Shown: positions 8,555 through 16,706 of the stretch, piece by piece | How the letters are laid out: every line of letters begins with the position of its first letter | How positions within the stretch are numbered: position 1 is the first letter of the stretch | Assembly (NCBI RefSeq): GCF_001984195.1 | Contig: NZ_MTQN01000009.1 | Coordinates: 248,001 to 312,000, forward strand | Origin: Kribbella sp. ALI-6-A | GTDB taxonomy: Bacteria > Actinomycetota > Actinomycetes > Propionibacteriales > Kribbellaceae | Length of the DNA stretch: 64,000 nt | Direction of reading: 5' to 3' | The notes under the pieces: generated by a model | What the model was told of the DNA's origin: nothing | Seen by the model: the letters and a program-made list of their open reading frames with translations, nothing else | Database searches by the model: none | Translations under genes and position numbers: made by a program

Positions 8555-9025
8555 TCAGCTGACCTTCAAGTGGGTGCGCAGCGCCGTCGCGAGGTCCGCG
8601 GCGGCGTCGAGCTGCTCCGGCGTGAGCGCATCGACGAAGAGCGCGCGGATGGCACGCAGGTGCGGGATCGTCGCGGCCTGGAAGGCGACGGCACCGGCCG
8701 GAGTCAGGACGACGTCCGCGCCACGACTGTCCGTCGCGCACTCCTCCCGGCGGATCAGGCCGCGGCGTTCCATCCGGCCGAGGTGGTGGGACAGCCGGCT
8801 GCGTTCCCAGTCGATCCGCGCGGCCAGGTCCGACGGACGCAGGCGGTCCCCTGCGGCCTCGGTGAGTGCCAGCAGTACGGCGTAGTCACCGCGCGACAGG
8901 CCGGACTCGTCCTGCAACCGGGCGCCGAGCTGGGTCCGCAGCGCCTCGGCGGTCTCGATGAATTCCCGCCAGATCCGCAGCTGGTCGGTGGTGGGAAGAA
9001 TTCGCCGGGACACCGCGTTACTCAT
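8555..9025 (-). CDS. MarR-family transcriptional repressor
   Basis: A 156-residue winged-helix dimer. The DNA-binding part is GLSRGDYAVLLALTEA, LRPSDLAARIDWERSRLSHHLGRMERRGLI, then a wing ending in the MarR hallmark DSRGADVVLTPAG. AGGAGG precedes ATG 9025. It is divergent from the two monooxygenases. The shared 71-bp gap carries two perfect 12-bp palindromes, TTGACGCGTCAA and TTGACATGTCAA, that overlap a promoter. Inference: it represses itself and the monooxygenase operon and is released by a substrate or phenolic ligand. Confidence 0.9.
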   Translation of the reverse strand: MSNAVSRRILPTTDQLRIWREFIETAEALRTQLGARLQDESGLSRGDYAVLLALTEAAGDRLRPSDLAARIDWERSRLSHHLGRMERRGLIRREECATDSRGADVVLTPAGAVAFQAATIPHLRAIRALFVDALTPEQLDAAADLATALRTHLKVS

Positions 9026-9039
9026 CTCGAACCTCCTGG

Positions 9040-9078
9040 TTGACGCGTCAACTCAAGAGTATATGATTGACATGTCAA
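9040..9078 (+). promoter_or_regulatory. Twin MarR operators over the monooxygenase promoter
   Basis: Two perfect palindromes of the form TTGAC-NN-GTCAA lie at 9040-9051 and 9067-9078, with centres 27 bp apart. The first supplies a -35 (TTGACG, 9040-9045). A -10 TATGAT follows at 9062-9067 after a 16-bp spacer, and the second palindrome covers the expected transcription start. A repressor bound to both sites would block the plus-strand promoter at two points. Binding by the neighbouring MarR protein is inferred from position and symmetry. Confidence 0.75.
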
Positions 9079-9096
9079 CCCCGAAAAGGAAACGAC

Positions 9097-10164
9097 GTGA
9101 ACGAGGTGACAGCGGTGACGACGAGCGGTTTCGAGCTGGGTCTCGACTCCTTCGGCGAGGTGGCCACGGACGGTGGCCGGATCATGAGCGACGCCGAGAC
9201 CGTGCGGCTGCTGGTCGAGGAGGCGAAGCTGGCCGAGTCGGTCGGCCTGGACGCCTTCAGCCTCGGCGAGCACTACCGCGAGGGTCACAACGACTCCGCG
9301 ACCCCGGTCGTCCTGGCCGCCGTCGCGTCGGCGACCGAGCGGATCGCGCTCGGGACCTCGGTGACGGTGCTCAGCACCAACGACCCGGTCCGGCTGTACC
9401 ACGAGTTCTCCACGCTCGACGCGGTCTCCAACGGCCGGGCCCAGATCGTGCTCGGCCGGGCCTCGGCGACCGAGTCGTTCCCGCTGTTCGGGTACGACCT
9501 GGCCGACTACGAGCGGCTGTTCGAGGAGAAGCTGGAGCTGTTCGTCCGGCTGCAGCGCGAGGAAGAGGTGACCTGGTCCGGCACGGTCCGGGCACCGCTG
9601 ACCGCCCAGACCCTGCACCCCCGGATGCGCCCCGGCGGCATCCCGACCTGGATCGGCGTCGGCGGCACGCCGAACTCCGTACTGCGCGCCGCCCGCTACG
9701 GCCTGCCGCTGATGATGGCGATCATCGGGGGCCGTCCCCAGCGTTTCGCCGGCAACGTCGCACTGTACGAACGAGCCCTCGACGACCTCGGCACGCCACG
9801 GCTCCCGATCGGCCAGCACTCGCTGGGCCTGATCGCCGAGACCGACGCCGAAGCCCAGAAGATCTGGTGGCGGTACTGGCAGCCGGTGGTCGAGAACCTC
9901 GCCCGCGAGCGCGGCTTCTACGCACCGACCATGGACCGCTACCTGGCCGAGGTCGACCACGGCGCGCTGTTCGTCGGCTCCCCGGAGACCGTCGCGCAGA
10001 AGATCGCCACCATGGTCCGCGACCTGCACCTGAGCCGGTTCGATCTCAAGTACGACGTGATGTTCCTGCCCCGACAAGCCCGGGCCCGCACCATCGAGTT
10101 GCTCGGCCGCGAGGTCGCGCCGCGGGTGCGCGAGCTCATCGCCCAGCAACCCACCGCCGCCTGA
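9097..10164 (+). CDS. LLM-class flavin-dependent monooxygenase (copy 1)
   Basis: A 355-residue luciferase-like TIM-barrel protein. Typical segments are FELGLDSFGE, AFSLGEHYREG, RIALGTSVTVLS, DAVSNGRAQIVLGRAS and IPTWIGVGGTPNSVLRAARYGLPL. Members use FMNH2 or F420H2 to oxidise or reduce diverse substrates. GTG 9097 has AAAAGGA 6 bp upstream; an earlier TTG at 9067 would lie inside the second operator and is rejected. It is followed after 39 bp by a paralogue and then by a putative F420/NADP reductase, so this looks like a supplied-cofactor cassette under MarR control. Confidence 0.88.
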   Translation: MNEVTAVTTSGFELGLDSFGEVATDGGRIMSDAETVRLLVEEAKLAESVGLDAFSLGEHYREGHNDSATPVVLAAVASATERIALGTSVTVLSTNDPVRLYHEFSTLDAVSNGRAQIVLGRASATESFPLFGYDLADYERLFEEKLELFVRLQREEEVTWSGTVRAPLTAQTLHPRMRPGGIPTWIGVGGTPNSVLRAARYGLPLMMAIIGGRPQRFAGNVALYERALDDLGTPRLPIGQHSLGLIAETDAEAQKIWWRYWQPVVENLARERGFYAPTMDRYLAEVDHGALFVGSPETVAQKIATMVRDLHLSRFDLKYDVMFLPRQARARTIELLGREVAPRVRELIAQQPTAA

Positions 10165-10203
10165 CCACTTCAGCACCATCCCAGCACAAGGAGCGCAGCA
10201 GCC

Positions 10204-11256
10204 GTGACAGATATCGAGTTCGGACTCGACACCTTCGGCGACGTCCCCCAGGACGACAACGGCCAACTGGTCTCGCACGCCGTGGCGATCCGCCAGGTCG
10301 TCGAGGAGGCCGTCGTGGCCGACGAGCTCGGCGTCGACGTGATCGCCCTCGGCGAGCACCACCGCCCGGAGTACTCGGTCTCCTCGCCCGAGACCGTCCT
10401 GGCCGGCATCGCGACCAAGACCAACCGCATCCGGCTGGCCTCCGGCGTCACCGTGCTCAGCTCGGACGACCCGGTCCGCGTCTTCCAGCGCTTCGCCACC
10501 GTCGACGCCCTGTCGAACGGCCGGGCCGAGGTCATTCTCGGCCGCGGTTCGTTCACCGAGTCGTTCCCGTTGTTCGGCTACGACCTGGCCGACTACGACG
10601 TCTTGTTCGAGGAGAAGGCGGACCTGTTCGTCAAGCTGCTCGACGAAAAGCCGGTCACCTGGACCGGTACGACGCGGGCGGCGCTCGACAACGCCGACGT
10701 CTACCCCAAGACCGAGTCCGGCCGGCTGAAGACGTGGATCGGCGTCGGCGGTTCGCCGCAGTCGGTGATCCGGACCGCGCACCACAACCTGCCGCTGATG
10801 CTCGCGATCATCGGCGGTCAGCCCGAGCGGTTCGCGCCGTACCTGGAGCTGTACCGCCGGGCCGCCCAGGAGTTCGGCACCACGGCGTACCCGGTCGGCA
10901 TGCACTCCCCCGGCTTCGTCGCCGACACCGACGCCGAGGCCCGCGAGGTCTACTGGCCGCACTACAAGGTGATCCGCGACCGGATCGGGCAGCAGCGCGG
11001 CTGGCCGCCGATCCGTCCCGAGGAGTACCTGGCCGAGATCGAGCACGGCTCGCTCTACATCGGGTCGCCGGACACCGTCGCCGCCAAGATGGCGCGGGCG
11101 ATCAGTTCGCTGGGCGTCGGCCGGTTCGACCTGATCTACACCAGCGGCACGCAGCCGATCGGCGCCCGGATGCGGGCGGTCGAGCTGTTCGGCGGCAAGG
11201 TGATCCCGCAGGTACGTGAGCGGCTGGCCGAGCTGACGCCGGTGGAGCAGGCATGA
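10204..11256 (+). CDS. LLM-class flavin-dependent monooxygenase (copy 2)
   Basis: A 350-residue paralogue of the preceding gene, collinear along its length. Matching blocks are [54 protein letters not shown] and [14 protein letters not shown]. The two copies share the motif that follows FGYDLADY but differ in the N-terminal loops, which suggests a heterodimer as in bacterial luciferase or two substrate specificities. GTG 10204 follows AAGGAGCG by 6-7 bp. The stop overlaps the next start (ATGA), showing translational coupling to the reductase gene. Confidence 0.88.
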   Translation: MTDIEFGLDTFGDVPQDDNGQLVSHAVAIRQVVEEAVVADELGVDVIALGEHHRPEYSVSSPETVLAGIATKTNRIRLASGVTVLSSDDPVRVFQRFATVDALSNGRAEVILGRGSFTESFPLFGYDLADYDVLFEEKADLFVKLLDEKPVTWTGTTRAALDNADVYPKTESGRLKTWIGVGGSPQSVIRTAHHNLPLMLAIIGGQPERFAPYLELYRRAAQEFGTTAYPVGMHSPGFVADTDAEAREVYWPHYKVIRDRIGQQRGWPPIRPEEYLAEIEHGSLYIGSPDTVAAKMARAISSLGVGRFDLIYTSGTQPIGARMRAVELFGGKVIPQVRERLAELTPVEQA

Positions 11257-11942
11257 GTGCCACCGGCATCCACACGATCGGGATCCTCGGCGCCGGCAAG
11301 GTCGGCACCGTGCTCGGCCGGCTGGCCGTTGCCGCGGGCTACAAAGTGCTCATCGCCGGCTCGGGTGACCCGGCCAAGATCGCGCTCACTGTCGAGATCC
11401 TGGTGCCCGGTGCCGTCGCCACCACCGCCGCGGAGGCGGCGGCCCGGGCCGACCTCGTCGTCCTGGCCCTGCCGCTCGGCAAGTACCGGGCGATCCCGGC
11501 CGAGCAGCTGCGCGGCAAGCTGGTCGTCGACGCGATGAACTACTGGTGGGAGATCGACGGGCAGCGCGACGACCTGACCGACCCGCGGACGTCGTCCAGC
11601 GAGATCGTCCAGCGGTTCCTGGACGGCGCGCGCGTGGTCAAGGCGTTCAACCACATGGGCTACCACGATCTCGACGAAGAACCCCGCCCCGCCGGTACGC
11701 CGGGCCGCAAGGCGATCGCCGTCGCCGGTGACCGGCCGGACGACGTTGCCGTGGTCAACGAGTTCGTCGACGACCTCGGCTTCGACCCGGTCGTGCTCGA
11801 CCGGCTCGCCGACGGCGTCCGGCTCCAGCCCGGCGCCGAGGCCTTCGGCGCCAACGTCGGGGCCGAGGAGCTGCGCGTGATGCTCGACCGCTTCCCCGGC
11901 ACCGAGCTCGGCCGGCAGGTGGCCGCCGCCCGTCACGCCTGA
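11253..11942 (+). CDS. NADPH-dependent F420 reductase-like protein
   Basis: A 229-residue Rossmann-fold protein beginning [22 protein letters not shown], with [15 protein letters not shown] and a later [15 protein letters not shown]. This is the pattern of F420H2:NADP oxidoreductases (Fno/NPDP), which also covers some other NAD(P)-binding enzymes. In this operon it most simply supplies reduced F420 to, or balances NADPH for, the two LLM enzymes. The ATG overlaps the previous stop by 4 bp. If the LLM enzymes use FMN instead of F420, this protein could act on a substrate rather than on the cofactor. Confidence 0.8.
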   Translation: MSATGIHTIGILGAGKVGTVLGRLAVAAGYKVLIAGSGDPAKIALTVEILVPGAVATTAAEAAARADLVVLALPLGKYRAIPAEQLRGKLVVDAMNYWWEIDGQRDDLTDPRTSSSEIVQRFLDGARVVKAFNHMGYHDLDEEPRPAGTPGRKAIAVAGDRPDDVAVVNEFVDDLGFDPVVLDRLADGVRLQPGAEAFGANVGAEELRVMLDRFPGTELGRQVAAARHA

Positions 11943-12015
11943 CGGCGGCGGCTCGCCCGCAAGGTGATCAGGAATCGAGAAGCACCCGGCGGGGCCCGGC
12001 TCCTAGCGTGAAGCC

Positions 12016-12474
12016 ATGACGAACACACAGCAGGCCAAGCGCAAGCCCGGAACGCCGGGACGGTTCTCGCGCTGGATGCAGCGCACGACGGCCGCGCGGA
12101 TGAGCAAGAAGATCCGCGGTGGCAAGGCACAGATGATGGGCATGGACGTCCTGGTCCTGAACACGGTCGGCCGGCGCAGCGGGGAACCGCGGGCGACGCC
12201 GCTGGCCTGGTTCCCCGACGGTGACTCCTGGCTCGTGGTCGCCTCCGGCGGGGGCAGTCAGCACCCGGACTGGCACGCGAACCTGACGGCCCACCCCGAC
12301 AAGGTGTCGGTCGAGTTCCCGGGCCAGGACGCCGTACCGGTGACGGCCCAGCGGCTCGGCAAGGCCGAGCGCGACGAAGCCTGGCAGCGGATCGTCGCGG
12401 CCCAGCCGCGGTTGGGCAAGTACCAGAGCAAGTCCGAGCGGGAGTACCCGGTCATCCGCCTCACCCGGCGATGA
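12016..12474 (+). CDS. F420-dependent nitroreductase-family (Ddn-like) oxidoreductase
   Basis: A 152-residue split-barrel protein of the deazaflavin-dependent nitroreductase family. It has VLVLNTVGRRSGEPRATPLAWF, a phosphate-binding GGGSQHPDWHANLTAHP, and the C-terminal YPVIRLTRR. Ddn relatives use F420H2 to reduce quinones, nitroimidazoles and other electrophiles. TAGCGT at 12004-12009 lies exactly 6 nt before ATG 12016 and no Shine-Dalgarno is present, so it is probably leaderless. It follows the MarR/LLM/F420 operon by 73 bp but has its own promoter. Confidence 0.87.
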   Translation: MTNTQQAKRKPGTPGRFSRWMQRTTAARMSKKIRGGKAQMMGMDVLVLNTVGRRSGEPRATPLAWFPDGDSWLVVASGGGSQHPDWHANLTAHPDKVSVEFPGQDAVPVTAQRLGKAERDEAWQRIVAAQPRLGKYQSKSEREYPVIRLTRR

Positions 12475-12486
12475 TCGCCGGATCCG

Positions 12487-13161
12487 TCAGCCGGGCAGGT
12501 CGTCGCGGACGCCGGCCAGGTGGGACCGGCTCCGGCCGGCCGCCAGCTCGGGGTCCTGCGCCCGGATGGCGTCCACGATCGCCGCATGCTCGGCCTGGTC
12601 ACCCCGGTGCCGGGCATGCGCCGCGTCGAGCTTCAGCATGTCCAGCATCGCCCGGCGGATCCGGGGCACGAAGCTGTCGAACAGTTCGGCCAGCACGAGA
12701 TTGTGCGCCGCGGTGATCACGGCTCGGTGGAACGCGAGGTCGGCCTCGACGTACTCGTCGTCGGGCGACTCCGCGGCGGCCCGCGACCGTTCCGCCAGAG
12801 TCCGCTTCAACGCCCGCAGGTCGGTCGCCGTACGCCGGGCCGCCGCGAGCCGGGCCGCCTCGGTCTCGATCGCCAGCCGCCCTTCCAGTACGTCGGTGAT
12901 CGCGGCCCGGCGCAGCACCCGGTCCCAGTCCTCGACCGGCTGCGTCCCGACCACGAAGACCCCCGCGCCTTGGCGGCTCTCCAGCACCCGCCGTCCGGCC
13001 AGCTCGCGCACCGCCTCCCGCACCGTCGACCGGCCGACGCCGAGCTGAGCCGCCAGCGTCGTCTCGCCCGGCAGCTTCTGGCCCACCGGCCACTCGCCCG
13101 CGCCGATCCGGCGCAGGAGCTCGTCGGCGGCCTGCTCGGCCAGTGGGTGACGGCGAATCAT
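12487..13161 (-). CDS. GntR-family regulator, FadR/FCD type
   Basis: A 224-residue repressor. The winged helix (residues about 5-70) has LPGETTLAAQLGVGRSTVREAVREL, and the all-helical FCD effector domain follows with the metal/ligand pattern DLAFHRAVITAAHN and HAAIVDAIRAQD. FCD proteins usually bind small carboxylic acids. TAGAGT at 13168-13173 sits exactly 6 nt before ATG 13161, so it is probably leaderless. A 9-bp inverted repeat immediately upstream lies between this promoter and that of the leucine leader/leuA unit, so it may control both. Confidence 0.87.
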   Translation of the reverse strand: MIRRHPLAEQAADELLRRIGAGEWPVGQKLPGETTLAAQLGVGRSTVREAVRELAGRRVLESRQGAGVFVVGTQPVEDWDRVLRRAAITDVLEGRLAIETEAARLAAARRTATDLRALKRTLAERSRAAAESPDDEYVEADLAFHRAVITAAHNLVLAELFDSFVPRIRRAMLDMLKLDAAHARHRGDQAEHAAIVDAIRAQDPELAAGRSRSHLAGVRDDLPG

Positions 13162-13172
13162 CGCACCACTCT

Positions 13173-13197
13173 AGCTCCTCAGCTTGTCTGAGGAGCT
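13173..13197. promoter_or_regulatory. Inverted repeat, candidate GntR operator
   Basis: AGCTCCTCA at 13173-13181 and TGAGGAGCT at 13189-13197 form perfect 9-bp arms around 7 nt. The centre contains TTGT, as in FadR-type operators. The repeat touches the -10 box of the GntR gene (13168-13173) and covers a TTGTCT -35 (13184-13189) that stands 18 bp before the -10 TAGGGT of the leuA leader. It could therefore switch both promoters. Binding is inferred. Confidence 0.6.
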
Positions 13198-13219
13198 GCC
13201 GCCGGGTTAGGGTCGCTTC

Positions 13220-13264
13220 GTGTCCTGGAGCCGCCTTCTTCTCAGCCGCCACGGCGGGAGCTGA
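13220..13264 (+). CDS. Leucine leader peptide (attenuator) upstream of leuA
   Basis: A 14-codon reading frame, GTG start to TGA, encoding MSWSRLLLSRHGGS. Its three adjacent leucine codons are CTT CTT CTC; CTT is a rare codon in this DNA, which suits a charging sensor. TAGGGT at 13208-13213 lies exactly 6 nt before the GTG, so translation probably begins at the 5' end of the message. Slow decoding at low leucyl-tRNA would change folding of the RNA that follows, where a 9-bp stem ends 15 nt before the leuA ribosome-binding site. Leader-peptide control of leu genes is known in actinobacteria; this instance is a sequence-based prediction. Confidence 0.7.
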   Translation: MSWSRLLLSRHGGS

Positions 13265-13267
13265 TTC

Positions 13268-13306
13268 GACCGGCGCCCCTCCGTGGAGTGCTGGTGTGCG
13301 CCGGTC
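13268..13306 (+). promoter_or_regulatory. Attenuator stem between leader peptide and leuA
   Basis: GACCGGCGC (13268-13276) pairs perfectly with GCGCCGGTC (13298-13306). The stem starts 4 nt after the leader stop codon and ends shortly before AAGGA, the leuA Shine-Dalgarno at 13322. No T-run follows, so it may act as a Rho-type or non-canonical terminator, or by masking the start region. A competing short stem, CCGCC-AC-GGCGG, lies inside the end of the leader peptide frame and would be disrupted by a ribosome there. Confidence 0.55.
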
Positions 13307-13333
13307 CCCGAGCTCTCCCGCAAGGACACCTTC

Positions 13334-14698
13334 ATGGACCACCGCTGGAACCGCCAGCAGCCCTCGCCGATGCCGAACCAGCGCTACCGCCCGGTCTTCG
13401 ACCGCGTGCCGGTCGTCCCGATCGCCCGTGACTGGCCCGGCCGCCGGACGACCACCGCCCCGCTCTGGGTCCCGGTCGACCTGCGCGACGGCAACCAGGC
13501 GCTGGCCGAACCGATGGACCCGGCCCGCAAGCGCCGCTTCTTCGACCTGCTCGTCGGCATCGGCTACAAGGAGATCGAGGTCGGCTACCCGTCCGCCTCG
13601 CAGACCGACTTCGACTTCGTCCGGCAGCTCACCGACGTGCCCGACGACGTCACCGTCGTGGTGTTCACCCCGGCCCGGCGGGCGCTGATCGAGCGCACGA
13701 TCGAGTCCGTCCGCGACCTCCGTACGCCGGTCGTCGTGCACCTGTACGCCGCGACCGCGCCGCTGTGGCGCGACATCGTCCTGCGCCGCAGCCGGGACGA
13801 CTTGACCGCACTCGTGCTGGACGCCGCCGACGACATCCAGCGCCTGACGCGGGACCGCGACAACCTCCGATTCCAGTTCTCGCCGGAGGTCTTCAACCTT
13901 ACCGAACCCGACTTCGTCCTGGACCTGTGCAACCGGCTGACCGCCCGCTGGGACGCGTCGCCGGACCGGCCGGTGGTGCACAACCTGCCCGCCACGGTCG
14001 AGGTCGCCACACCCAACATCTACGCCGACCAGATCGAGTACATGCACAAGTCGCTCGACCGCCGCGACAGCGTCATCCTCTCGGTCCACCCGCACAACGA
14101 CCGCGGCACCGGCGTCGCCTGCGCCGAGCTCGCGGTCCTGGCCGGCGCGCAACGCGTGGAGGGCTGCGTGTTCGGCAACGGCGAACGGACCGGCAACGTC
14201 GACCTGGCCACCCTCGCACTGAACCTCTACACCCAGGGCGTCGACCCGATGATCGACTTCTCCGACATCGACCACATCCGGGCGACCGTTGAGTACTGCA
14301 CGCGGCTTCAGGTCCCGGTCCGCCACCCGTACGTCGGTGACCTCGTGCACACCGCCTTCTCCGGGACGCACCAGGACGCGATTCGCAAGGGCCTGGCCGA
14401 GCACAGCCGCCGCGCGGCGGCGGCCGGCGTACCGGAGCGGGAGCATCCGTGGGATGTGCCCTACCTTCCGATCGACCCGGCGGATCTCGGCCGTACCTAC
14501 GACGCCGTGATCCGGGTCAACAGCCAGTCGGGCAAGGGCGGCATCGGCTATCTCCTGCAGACCGAGTACGGCCTGACGCTGACGCCCGAGCAGGAAGCCG
14601 ACTTCGCGCGCCACGTGCAGCAACACACCGACAGCACCGGCCGGGAAGCCACTCCGGCTGAGCTCCACGCGCTCTACCACCAGGTGTACGCGCTCTGA
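13334..14698 (+). CDS. leuA: 2-isopropylmalate synthase without the leucine regulatory domain
   Basis: A 454-residue enzyme for the first committed step of leucine synthesis: 2-oxoisovalerate plus acetyl-CoA to 2-isopropylmalate. The TIM barrel has [16 protein letters not shown] (metal Asp), [38 protein letters not shown] (metal His pair) and [19 protein letters not shown], and the subdomain has [13 protein letters not shown]. The protein stops at YHQVYAL, where longer actinobacterial LeuA proteins continue into a leucine-binding domain of about 150 residues. So leucine feedback on the enzyme should be absent, leaving the leader peptide and perhaps the GntR protein as controls. ATG 13334 has AAGGA 7 bp upstream. 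A homocitrate-synthase-like specificity cannot be excluded. Confidence 0.85.
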   Translation: MDHRWNRQQPSPMPNQRYRPVFDRVPVVPIARDWPGRRTTTAPLWVPVDLRDGNQALAEPMDPARKRRFFDLLVGIGYKEIEVGYPSASQTDFDFVRQLTDVPDDVTVVVFTPARRALIERTIESVRDLRTPVVVHLYAATAPLWRDIVLRRSRDDLTALVLDAADDIQRLTRDRDNLRFQFSPEVFNLTEPDFVLDLCNRLTARWDASPDRPVVHNLPATVEVATPNIYADQIEYMHKSLDRRDSVILSVHPHNDRGTGVACAELAVLAGAQRVEGCVFGNGERTGNVDLATLALNLYTQGVDPMIDFSDIDHIRATVEYCTRLQVPVRHPYVGDLVHTAFSGTHQDAIRKGLAEHSRRAAAAGVPEREHPWDVPYLPIDPADLGRTYDAVIRVNSQSGKGGIGYLLQTEYGLTLTPEQEADFARHVQQHTDSTGREATPAELHALYHQVYAL

Positions 14699-14701
14699 CG
14701 A

Positions 14702-14752
14702 CTGACAACCAGGGTCGCTGATGGTAGTTTCGGAACATGTTCCGAAACTACC
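14702..14752 (+). promoter_or_regulatory. MFS promoter with 30-bp palindrome centred on the start codon
   Basis: CTGACA (14702-14707), a 17-bp spacer and TAGTTT (14725-14730) form a promoter 6 nt before ATG 14737. A perfect 30-bp palindrome spans 14723-14752; its core is TTTCGGAACATGTTCCGAAA and its centre falls just after the A of the ATG. Thus -10 box, start point and first five codons all lie inside one operator. A near-identical element sits at the start codon of the ABC exporter at 26154, next to a TetR gene. Confidence 0.85.
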
Positions 14753-16143
14753 GAAGCGGCCTGACCCTCACGGTGGTCGCCGTCGTGCAGTTCATGGTGT
14801 CGCTCGATCTGTCGGTCGTGAACGTGGGACTTCCGCAGCTCGCCACCGGGCTCGGGTTCAGCGCGACCGGCGTCACCTGGGTGATCCACGCCTACGCCCT
14901 CACCTTCGGCGGTCTGTTGCTGCTCGGCGGCAAGGCCGGCGACCGCTACGGGCGCAAGCGGATGCTGCTCGCCGGCCTCGCGCTGTTCGGCCTCGCGTCG
15001 CTGGCGGGCGGCTTCGCCCAGGACCCCGGCCACCTCGTCGCCGCCCGCGCCGCGCAGGGAATCGGAGCCGCTGCCTTGGCGCCGGCGGCGCTCGCACTGC
15101 TGGCGACCACTTTCCCCGGCGGCCGGGCGAGGGTCCGGGCCTTCGGCGTCTGGAGTGCGATGAACGCGGCCGGCGGCGCGCTCGGCGTACTGATCGGTGG
15201 CGTGCTCACGCAGTACGCGAGCTGGCGATGGGTGATGTTCGTGAACGTCCCGATGGCCGCCGTCGCGTTCGCGCTGGCCTGGCGGGGTGTCGCCGCAGAC
15301 CTGCCCGCCGTACGGCGCGGCCGCCCGGACGTCCTCGGCGCAGTCCTCGCCACGGCCGGGATGACCACGCTCGTGTTCGGTGTCGTCCGCACCGACCGGC
15401 ACGGGTGGGCCTCGCCGGCCACCGTGATCACGCTGGCGATCGCCGTCGTCCTGCTCGCGGCTCTTGTGCTCGTCGAGCGCACCACGCGCCGGGAACCGCT
15501 GGTCCGGCTCGGCCTGTTCGCCAACCGGTCCGTCTCCGGCGCGAACGTTTTCAACCTGCTGGTCGGCGCCGCGATGGCGTCGGCGTTCTACTTCCTGTCG
15601 CTGTATCTGCAGCGCGTGCTCGGCATCGGGCCGGCGCTGACCGGCGTGATGTTCCTGCCGTTCGCGCTCGGCGTTGTCGCCGGGTCGGTGCTCGCGGTCA
15701 AGCTCGGCTACCGCTTCGCGCCGAGGAACCTTCTGATCGGCGGCGCGCTGCTGACGGCGACCGGGTTCGCCTGGTTCGGGCTGATCAGCGCCGACGGCGC
15801 GTTCGCCACCGACGTACTCGGTCCGTCGATCCTCGCCAGCGTCGGTTTCGGGCTCTGCCTCGGCCCACTCGTCGCAACCGCGACCACAGACGTCGAGCCG
15901 CACGAAACCGGTACGGCGTCCGGCCTGCTCAACAGTTCCCGTCAGCTCGGTGCTTCCCTCGGACTGGCTGCCCTCGGTACCGCCGCGCAGCAGCACACCG
16001 GCGACACGATCACGCCGGAAACCCTCAACGCCGGCTACGCCCGAGGCCTCACCTTGTGCGCGGTGCTGCTGCTCGCCGCCGTACTCGTCGCCGTCACGGT
16101 CCTCCGCCGTACCGCGGATCAGCCCGCGGCCAGGGCGGCGTAG
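14737..16143 (+). CDS. MFS drug exporter, DHA2 (EmrB/QacA) family
   Basis: A 468-residue inner-membrane proton antiporter with the 14-helix layout of the DHA2 family. Visible motifs are the helix-1 LDLSVVNVGLPQLATGL, motif A GGKAGDRYGRKRML, motif B-type RAAQGIGAAALAPAALALL and motif C-type GVLIGGVLTQYASWRW. The start MFRNYRSG is fixed by the promoter: TAGTTT is 6 nt before the ATG, and no Shine-Dalgarno is present. The N-terminal MFRN is also the N-terminus of the ABC exporter at 26154 because both are written in the same operator. It likely exports a toxic or self-made compound. Confidence 0.88.
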   Translation: MFRNYRSGLTLTVVAVVQFMVSLDLSVVNVGLPQLATGLGFSATGVTWVIHAYALTFGGLLLLGGKAGDRYGRKRMLLAGLALFGLASLAGGFAQDPGHLVAARAAQGIGAAALAPAALALLATTFPGGRARVRAFGVWSAMNAAGGALGVLIGGVLTQYASWRWVMFVNVPMAAVAFALAWRGVAADLPAVRRGRPDVLGAVLATAGMTTLVFGVVRTDRHGWASPATVITLAIAVVLLAALVLVERTTRREPLVRLGLFANRSVSGANVFNLLVGAAMASAFYFLSLYLQRVLGIGPALTGVMFLPFALGVVAGSVLAVKLGYRFAPRNLLIGGALLTATGFAWFGLISADGAFATDVLGPSILASVGFGLCLGPLVATATTDVEPHETGTASGLLNSSRQLGASLGLAALGTAAQQHTGDTITPETLNAGYARGLTLCAVLLLAAVLVAVTVLRRTADQPAARAA

Positions 16144-16706
16144 TCGGCAGCGGTCAGTGGTCTGTTGGTCAGGGAGCCGTCCGCGAGCAGGGCGTCCACC
16201 GGGAGACCGTCACGCTCGAAGGTGACCTCCCTGACCGTCGGCACCGCGGTCGCCGACAGCACGATCTGCCCGACCGCGAGCACGTTCTCCGCCGCCGAAC
16301 TCCCGTCGGTCTCGCCGGACAGCTCGATCACCGCCCGGTCGCCTTCGAGCGCGACGACGGTCAGCTGCAGGCCGGTCGGCAGCGCCGAGGAGATCCCGGC
16401 GGCCCGCTCCCGATCGGTGGGTCCGGAGACCAGTGCGGCGACGGTCGCGGTCAGCCGATCCTGGACCGGACCGCTCGGCAACTCGCGGACCAAGCGCACC
16501 AGCCGGTCGTCCCGGACGAAGTGCACCACGACGCTCACCTGCCCGAGGCCGGGTGTCGTCGGCGCGACGTCCCGCGGCAGCGCCGTCTCCCGCAACCGCG
16601 ACGGCAACGCGTCGGGCTGGATCTGCACCGGTGACTCCTGCACCGGCACTCCACAGCCCGTGACCACCAGCACGACGACCAGCGCCAGCGCCCACAGCCT
16701 CCTCAT
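16119..16706 (-). CDS. GerMN-domain lipoprotein of a two-component operon
   Basis: A 195-residue exported lipoprotein. The N-terminus MRRLWALALVVVLVVTGC has a lipobox VTGC and cleavage before Cys18. A GerMN-like domain follows (VSVVVHFVRDDRLVRLVRELP, then VALEGDRAVIELSG, then VLAVGQIVLSATAVPTVREVTF). The ATG overlaps the kinase stop by 4 bp, so it is the third gene of the regulator-kinase-lipoprotein unit. Lipoproteins coupled to sensor kinases (for example CseA with CseB/CseC, LpqB with MtrA/MtrB) modulate envelope-stress sensing; such a role is inferred. It ends inside the end of the MFS gene, with a 25-bp convergent overlap. Confidence 0.83.
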   Translation of the reverse strand: MRRLWALALVVVLVVTGCGVPVQESPVQIQPDALPSRLRETALPRDVAPTTPGLGQVSVVVHFVRDDRLVRLVRELPSGPVQDRLTATVAALVSGPTDRERAAGISSALPTGLQLTVVALEGDRAVIELSGETDGSSAAENVLAVGQIVLSATAVPTVREVTFERDGLPVDALLADGSLTNRPLTAADYAALAAG

